Assembly (NCBI GenBank): GCA_022866195.1
Contig: JALHUF010000583.1
Span: 1 to 10,146 of the forward strand
Origin: Terriglobia bacterium
Lineage (GTDB): Bacteria; Acidobacteriota; Terriglobia; UBA7540
Direction: 5' to 3'
Length of the DNA: 10,146 bases
The position numbers and the translations under genes were made by a program. A model generated the notes under the pieces. That model saw only the letters and a program-made list of their open reading frames with translations. It made no database searches and was not told the origin of the DNA. Shown one piece after another: positions 7,211 through 10,146 of this stretch. Positions within the stretch are counted from its first letter, which is position 1. Every line of letters starts with the position of its first letter.

Positions 7211-7252
7211 GGGAGCCGGTTGCCTCCGAAAAACCGAGCTGAGGGGCGGACA

Positions 7253-8320
7253 TCAGGCTTCTTCCACCGCTGCGCGCTCTTCTTCTGCGATGGCCTCGAG
7301 TTTCCTGAACGTTAGGCCTTCATGCACCAGTAACCCCGCGCCCAGCGCCAAGCAGGGCACCGAAATCATAAGCCAGAGCAGAATGGCAGCCCCCGTGGCA
7401 GCTTCCACGCCCACACCGAAGAGCCCCGTGAGGGCCAGAATGGCTCCCACCTGGTATCCTCCCCCAATGCCGGGAAATTGCACGGCCAAACCGATGACCG
7501 CAAAAAACAGAACCAGCGTCGTCGCCAACCACGTGAGGTGCGCCAGCTCCCCGCCTAGGGCCTGAAACACCAGCCAGAACACGCTGGCGTTGAAAATCCA
7601 GAGAATTACGGTCGCGATGATGCTAGCCAGTAAATCCTTCCAACTCTGTATGACTTTCAAGCCGTCGGCGAACGAGCGCAGGAAATGCTCGAAGTGGTGA
7701 CCGGCGCGTCCCGGCAGGAAACCGAACACCCCTACCAGCCACCGCGTGGCCGCCTCCGTACGGAGGCGGAACCACACCAGTGCCGCAATCATCAGTGCCG
7801 TCCCCAGGAACACCGCGGCCCCGAACTCGTCCAATCGGACGAGGATGGTTCCCGCGCGGCTCGCCGCGGCGTCTCTAGGCGCCAGGTACAGCGCCCCAGC
7901 GAACAGGAGGACCAGGAAAACAGTGTCGTAGATGCGCTCGAGCACTAACACCGCCACCATGGAGCTAAACGAAACATTTTCTTTCCTAGCGATGTAGGCT
8001 GGCCGAACAAACTCACCCAGCCTGCCGATCAGGTAGATGGAGCTGAATCCCAGGATCTGGCCCACGAACAACACCCAGACCGAGGCCTTCTTGATGGGGC
8101 CCAGAAAAAATTTCCAGCGATAGGCCCGCAGCAGATAGCTCGTGTAGGTCGTCACCAGCGCCGCCAGCAAAAGTCCCGGGCGCGCATGCACCAACGACGA
8201 CCAGAATCTATCCCAGCGAAACGCGCGCCACTCGGCACTGCGACTCAGGTTATAAATAATCAGCCCCAGGATGACGGCGCTCGCGCCCAACCAAAGCCAT
8301 CGTCGCCGGTTGCTTTTCAT
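7253..8320 (-). CDS. YbhN/UPF0104 family multi-pass membrane protein (LPG synthase transmembrane-like)
   Basis: A 355-residue integral membrane protein with about eight hydrophobic spans (near 8-25, 49-64, 80-98, 119-146, 165-184, 229-251, 263-281, 305-332). Family marks are RAYRW (65-69), GRLGEFVRP (99-107), LERIYD (127-132) and [10 protein letters not shown] (283-292). These match the UPF0104/YbhN family, related to the flippase half of lysyl-phosphatidylglycerol synthase MprF. There is no soluble aminoacyl-transferase domain, so it is not a full MprF. A role in lipid or glycolipid handling is inferred from the family only. The charged tail ([14 protein letters not shown]) is probably cytosolic. 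Start ATG 8320 has no good ribosome site. A clear promoter lies 34 bases upstream, giving a leader of about 27 nt. nrdR follows after 42 bp. Confidence 0.87.
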   Translation of the reverse strand: MKSNRRRWLWLGASAVILGLIIYNLSRSAEWRAFRWDRFWSSLVHARPGLLLAALVTTYTSYLLRAYRWKFFLGPIKKASVWVLFVGQILGFSSIYLIGRLGEFVRPAYIARKENVSFSSMVAVLVLERIYDTVFLVLLFAGALYLAPRDAAASRAGTILVRLDEFGAAVFLGTALMIAALVWFRLRTEAATRWLVGVFGFLPGRAGHHFEHFLRSFADGLKVIQSWKDLLASIIATVILWIFNASVFWLVFQALGGELAHLTWLATTLVLFFAVIGLAVQFPGIGGGYQVGAILALTGLFGVGVEAATGAAILLWLMISVPCLALGAGLLVHEGLTFRKLEAIAEEERAAVEEA

Positions 8321-8353
8321 AGAGGGGAGTTTCGCCTTGCGCTGTCGCCCGCC

Positions 8354-8382
8354 AAACTATCCGAAGCACCTGGGGAAGTCAA
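8354..8382 (-). promoter_or_regulatory. Promoter of the ybhN-like/nrdR unit
   Basis: On the minus strand, -35 TTGACT at 8382-8377, a 17-bp spacer, then -10 TAGTTT at 8359-8354 (T1, A2 and T6 conserved). Predicted start is near 8347, about 27 nt before the ATG at 8320. Confidence 0.5.
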
Positions 8383-8417
8383 GCCAGTCAGATGGCTGTT
8401 GGCTCACGCAGCGCGCG

Positions 8418-8446
8418 TTGACTTGCCCCGGCGCGCGGCCTAACAC
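8418..8446 (+). promoter_or_regulatory. Possible promoter of the kinase gene with a very short leader
   Basis: -35 TTGACT at 8418-8423, 17-bp spacer, -10 TAACAC at 8441-8446 (3 of 6). It would start transcription near 8453, only about 13 nt before the ATG at 8466, leaving the GGAGG at 8447-8451 outside the mRNA. Either the leader is nearly absent or another promoter further upstream is used. Confidence 0.33.
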
Positions 8447-8465
8447 GGAGGGCGGTACGCCGGCG

Positions 8466-9740
8466 ATGTCTATGCTCGGTAAGACAATTTCTCACTACCG
8501 CATCCTGGAAAAGCTCGGAGGCGGTGGTATGGGTGTAGTGTACAAAGCCGAGGACACCAAGCTCGGCCGGCTGGTCGCCCTGAAGTTCCTGGTAGGGGAG
8601 GGCTCCCCGACTGCGCCGGGGCAGGCCGCCCTCCCGCGGGAGCCCGGAGGGCTCCCCTACCAAATCGATCGCGCAGCCCTGGAGCGCTTCAAGCGCGAGG
8701 CGCGTGCTGCCTCGGCTCTCGATCACCCCAACATCTGCACGGTCTATGACATTGGTGAGCACGAGGGTCAGCCCTTCATCGTCATGCAGTTTCTGGAGGG
8801 GCAGACGTTCAAGCAGCGCATTAGCGTAGGGGCACGCCATGGCGTGCCCCTACCAACGGACACCCTGCTCGACCTCGCCATCCAGATTGCCGACGCCCTG
8901 GATGCGGCGCACGCGAAGGGCATCATCCATCGCGACATTAAGCCGGCAAACATTTTTGTGACCACGCGCGGCCAGGCGAAGATTCTGGATTTTGGGCTGG
9001 CGAAGCTGACACCCCAGATGCTTCGCTCCGCTCAGCATGACATCAAGGCGGGTGTCACCCTGAGCGCCAGCGAAGGGTCTCGGGACCTGCCGACGGCCTC
9101 CCTCGGCGAAGAGCTTCTGACCAGCCCCGGCGCGGTGATGGGCACGGTGGCTTACATGTCGCCGGAGCAGGCCTTGGGGCAGGAACTTGATGCTCGGACT
9201 GACCTGTTCTCCTTTGGAGTCGTTCTCTACGAGATGGCCACCGGACGGCGCGCTTTCGCTGGTGGGCCGCCTGGCACCATCTTCGACGCCATTCTGCATG
9301 CCGCGCCAACCTCCCCGCTGCGGCTGAATCCCGAGTGTCCTGCCGAGTTGGAACACATCATCAACAAGGCGTTGGAGAAAGATCGCGACCTGCGCTGCCA
9401 GAGCGCGGCCGAGCTGCGTGCCGATCTCAAGCGCGTCAAGCGCGACACGGAATCCGGGCGGGCTGCCGCTGTTGCGGCGCGGGTAGGGGAGCACCTTTAC
9501 GGTGCTCCCGTGGGAGGGCCGTCCCGACGAGGTCGGGACAGGCGCCGGCCCTCCCCTACAGGCCGCATGAACTTCCCGCCGCAATTCGTCCGGGCATGGC
9601 TTCAGCCATGCCGGGAGAATGCCGCCTTCCGAAACTGTTGTGGGGTTTTAGCCCCTGCGGCCCCAGGGGCTGAAGCCCTGGGATTGTCTGTTGGCGAGCG
9701 GTTCGGCACGGATCCCGACCGAGAACATCGGGACAGGTAA
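8466..9740 (+). CDS. Ser/Thr protein kinase (Pkn/Hanks type) with in-frame palindromic repeats, truncated C-terminus
   Basis: A 424-residue Hanks-type kinase; the kinase domain covers about 11-325. Glycine loop [10 protein letters not shown] (17-26), beta3 Lys K40, alphaC Glu E78, catalytic loop HRDIKPAN (D157, N162), DFG (175-177), the MSPEQ segment (P233, E234) and the alphaF Asp D246 are all present, so phosphotransfer is plausible. Three segments not expected in the family are encoded by palindromic repeats: residues 43-65 (beta3-alphaC loop), 121-130 (before alphaE) and about 184-207 (activation segment). From residue 340 the protein is repeat DNA read through, and its TAA at 9738 lies inside a repeat. 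Acidobacterial relatives usually continue into a transmembrane helix and a long sensor or beta-propeller part, which is absent here. Start ATG 8466 precedes the normal [11 protein letters not shown] opening; ATG 8472 is equally possible. GGAGG is 14 bases upstream. It may be a functional soluble kinase or a decaying copy. Confidence 0.85.
   Translation: MSMLGKTISHYRILEKLGGGGMGVVYKAEDTKLGRLVALKFLVGEGSPTAPGQAALPREPGGLPYQIDRAALERFKREARAASALDHPNICTVYDIGEHEGQPFIVMQFLEGQTFKQRISVGARHGVPLPTDTLLDLAIQIADALDAAHAKGIIHRDIKPANIFVTTRGQAKILDFGLAKLTPQMLRSAQHDIKAGVTLSASEGSRDLPTASLGEELLTSPGAVMGTVAYMSPEQALGQELDARTDLFSFGVVLYEMATGRRAFAGGPPGTIFDAILHAAPTSPLRLNPECPAELEHIINKALEKDRDLRCQSAAELRADLKRVKRDTESGRAAAVAARVGEHLYGAPVGGPSRRGRDRRRPSPTGRMNFPPQFVRAWLQPCRENAAFRNCCGVLAPAAPGAEALGLSVGERFGTDPDREHRDR
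8592..8660. repeat. 69-bp palindromic repeat inside the kinase gene (beta3-alphaC loop)
   Basis: Outer arms GTAGGGGAG and CTCCCCTAC (10 bp with the flanking G/C), inner arms GGGCTCCC at 8600-8607 and GGGAGCCC at 8638-8645. It is exactly 23 codons, in frame, encoding V43 to Y65 right after the beta3 strand VALKFL. Family members have about 6-8 residues (PEELxxD-type) here, so the insertion is inferred from general knowledge of the family. Confidence 0.8.
8826..8853. repeat. Perfect 28-bp palindrome inside the kinase gene
   Basis: Both halves read GTAGGGGCACGCCA, so the dyad is perfect with no loop, centred on CCATGG. It encodes VGARHGVPL (121-129) between QRIS and [11 protein letters not shown], where relatives have a short GKPLP-like turn. 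Confidence 0.85.
9021..9075. repeat. Imperfect inverted repeat inside the activation segment
   Basis: Left arm 9021-9042 (CTTCGCTCCGCTCAGCATGA plus CA) pairs with right arm 9053-9075 (TGTCACCCTGAGCGCCAGCG plus AAG), with a mismatch and a bulge, around a 10-base loop. The right arm continues into GGTCTCGGGACCTG. This is the CCCTGAGCG...CGAAGGGTCT type of dispersed repeat, known to be translated in several GC-rich phyla as HPERSEG-like peptides. Here it is read as residues 186-204, between DFG and MSPEQ. Confidence 0.75.
9483..9559. repeat. 77-bp compound palindromic repeat at the end of the kinase domain
   Basis: Outer arms GTAGGGGAG/CTCCCCTAC (9 bp). Inside are a hairpin GGGAGCACC-tttac-GGTGCTCCC (9487-9509), a second stem GGGAGGGCC (9512-9520)/GGCCCTCCC (9547-9555), and within it GTCCCGAC-gag-GTCGGGAC (9521-9539). 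It shares its ends with the repeat at 8592. It begins the stretch where the kinase reading frame is pure repeat. Confidence 0.85.
9592..9615. repeat. Short palindrome GGCATGGCT-tc-AGCCATGCC
   Basis: Perfect 9-bp arms (9593-9601 and 9604-9612) with a 2-base loop, read through as part of the kinase tail (RAWLQPCRE). Confidence 0.75.
9641..9682. repeat. Palindrome of the AGCCCCTG/CAGGGGCT type
   Basis: Perfect 8-bp arms at 9650-9657 and 9664-9671, followed by GAAGCCCTGGG. Still within the kinase reading frame ([14 protein letters not shown]). Confidence 0.7.
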
Positions 9741-9749
9741 ATCCGTGCC
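9705..9749. repeat. Nested palindrome that supplies the kinase stop codon
   Basis: Outer arms GGCACGGAT (9705-9713) and ATCCGTGCC (9741-9749); inner arms TCCCGA (9713-9718) and TCGGGA (9728-9733). The TAA at 9738-9740 that ends the kinase frame lies between the inner and outer right arms. Confidence 0.8.
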
Positions 9750-9798
9750 CTGACGCGAGGCCCACCTGGATTGCTGCCGTAGCACCTCTCCTTCCTTC

Positions 9799-9884
9799 GT
9801 AGCACGGCCATCTTGGCCATGCAGGGCCATGATGCATCCCGATAAAAGCAATCGGGACAGGTTGGAGCAGGCCGCCCGCGCTAC
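9799..9884. repeat. Repeat bounded by GTAGC/GCTAC with two inner hairpins
   Basis: Ends GTAGC (9799-9803) and GCTAC (9880-9884). Inside are GGCCA-tct-TGGCC (9806-9818) and TCCCGAT-aaaagca-ATCGGGA (9837-9857). A further GTAGCAC at 9779-9785 directly precedes it. The right boundary is uncertain, because 9861-9881 can also be the 5' arm of the possible RNA that follows. Confidence 0.6.
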
Positions 9885-10024
9885 CACGGCGTATGAGTTT
9901 CCCACCTTACGGGCGGACCCCAGACGTCAGGTTCCGATGAACAGGTGAGGGCTCCGGCACGCCGCCGAGCAGCCTTGCGCGACGCACAGCAATCGTAGGC
10001 AAAGGCTGTTGCATCCCACCTTTT
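9861..10024 (+). ncRNA. Candidate structured RNA (long interrupted hairpin, 6S-like shape)
   Basis: No open frame here looks coding, yet the plus strand folds as one long arm. Outer stem: GGT.GGA.GCA.GCC (9861 on) with GGC...TGC.TCC.ACC (ending 10020). Then CGCGC (9877-9881) with GCGCG (9977-9981), CGGCGT (9887-9892) with ACGCCG (9959-9964), GGACCCC with GGGCTCC (one mismatch), and an apical GTTC-cgat-GAAC. A TTTT run follows at 10021. An extended hairpin with internal bubbles of about 160 nt resembles 6S RNA in outline. The outer arm overlaps the preceding repeat, no promoter is visible upstream, and the opposite strand can form most of the same pairs, so strand, ends and family are all unsure. 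Confidence 0.3.
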
Positions 10025-10031
10025 CCGCTTC

Positions 10032-10040
10032 TGGTACAAT
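10032..10040 (+). promoter_or_regulatory. Extended -10 promoter element
   Basis: TGGTACAAT: a TG-N-TACAAT extended -10, five of six matches to TATAAT. No good -35 at 17 bp; a TTGCAT lies at 10009, 20 bp upstream. Transcription would start near 10047 and could serve the gene that may begin at 10119. Confidence 0.4.
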
Positions 10041-10118
10041 GCGCGCCAAGTTTCTTGAGGCAAGTTGCAAGCGGTCGGACAATAAGTCCCGCCCTTGTTT
10101 TCTTGCGGACGAGGCCGA

Positions 10119-10146
10119 GTGGACCAAGATCCGGAACTGGTGACAC
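10119..10146 (+). CDS. Possible start of a gene cut by the right edge
   Basis: GTG at 10119 with GAGG 4 bases upstream begins nine open codons reading MDQDPELVT. A start of the form D-x-D-x-E-L-V is common in ECF-type sigma factors, but nine residues cannot settle this. The promoter at 10032-10040 would give a leader of about 72 nt. Treat it as a hint only. Confidence 0.22.

Noticed and set aside
7211..7252. Separate promoter or NrdR box before nrdR
   Set aside because: The 42-bp gap shows no -35/-10 pair and no dyad resembling the NrdR box; co-transcription from 8347 is simpler.
8271..8465. N-terminal extension of the kinase by 65 codons
   Set aside because: The extension crosses the divergent promoters and the 5' end of the ybhN-like gene; family members begin at [11 protein letters not shown].
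9592..9857. Intrinsic terminators for the kinase gene
   Set aside because: Several strong hairpins are present, but none is followed by a U-run and all belong to the dispersed repeat cluster. They may still slow transcription.
8592..9884. CRISPR array
   Set aside because: The repeats differ from each other, are palindromic, and have irregular spacing with no constant spacers; several are inside a coding frame.
9907..10146. 79-codon minus-strand open frame at the right edge
   Set aside because: Arg/Pro-rich, no ribosome site or recognisable motif, and it overlaps the structured non-coding stretch and the plus-strand extended -10 element.

Overview
The window looks like a chromosomal piece of a GC-rich, diderm, LPS-making bacterium, most likely an Acidobacteriota member (subdivision uncertain). 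The reasons are lipid A genes, a signal-peptide porin ending in Phe, a Ser/Thr kinase whose wording ([53 protein letters not shown]) is typical of the large acidobacterial kinase families, and many palindromic intergenic repeats. No database search was possible, so the taxonomy is inference.

Left part (1-5225, all minus strand). Read in the direction of transcription it holds: a membrane-anchored alpha/beta hydrolase (4278-5225), an LpxL/HtrB-type lipid A acyltransferase (3202-4197), and lpxD (2113-3132). A 215-bp gap follows, with a 15-bp palindrome that overlaps a TTGACA -35 hexamer. Then come a small single-span protein with an HHHEED cluster and a CxxC pair (1532-1897), an outer-membrane porin-like protein (183-1454), and the start of a TroA/ZnuA-type metal-binding lipoprotein or periplasmic protein (174-1, cut by the window edge). 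The last three look like one envelope metal-uptake operon, with an outer-membrane channel and a periplasmic receptor for an ABC importer. The palindrome is a candidate Fur/Zur-family operator.

Middle part (5226-8320). A gene-poor divergent region (5226-5700) leads into a plus-strand double-GNAT acetyltransferase-like gene (5701-6687). This converges on nrdR (6749-7210), the zinc/ATP-cone repressor of ribonucleotide reductase genes. nrdR lies 42 bp downstream of a YbhN/UPF0104 multi-pass membrane protein (7253-8320), and both are probably read from a TTGACT-17-TAGTTT promoter at 8354-8382.

Right part (8321-10146). A divergent plus-strand Ser/Thr kinase gene (8466-9740) is the most unusual object here. 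Its catalytic residues are intact, but three palindromic repeats of different sequence sit in frame inside the kinase fold: the beta3-alphaC loop, the loop before alphaE, and the activation segment. From residue 340 the protein is encoded entirely by palindromic repeats, and the stop codon lies inside one, so the usual transmembrane and sensor part is missing. The repeat cluster runs to about 9884. It is followed by a stretch that can fold as a long interrupted hairpin (possible structured RNA), an extended -10 promoter at 10032-10040, and the possible first nine codons of another gene at the right edge.
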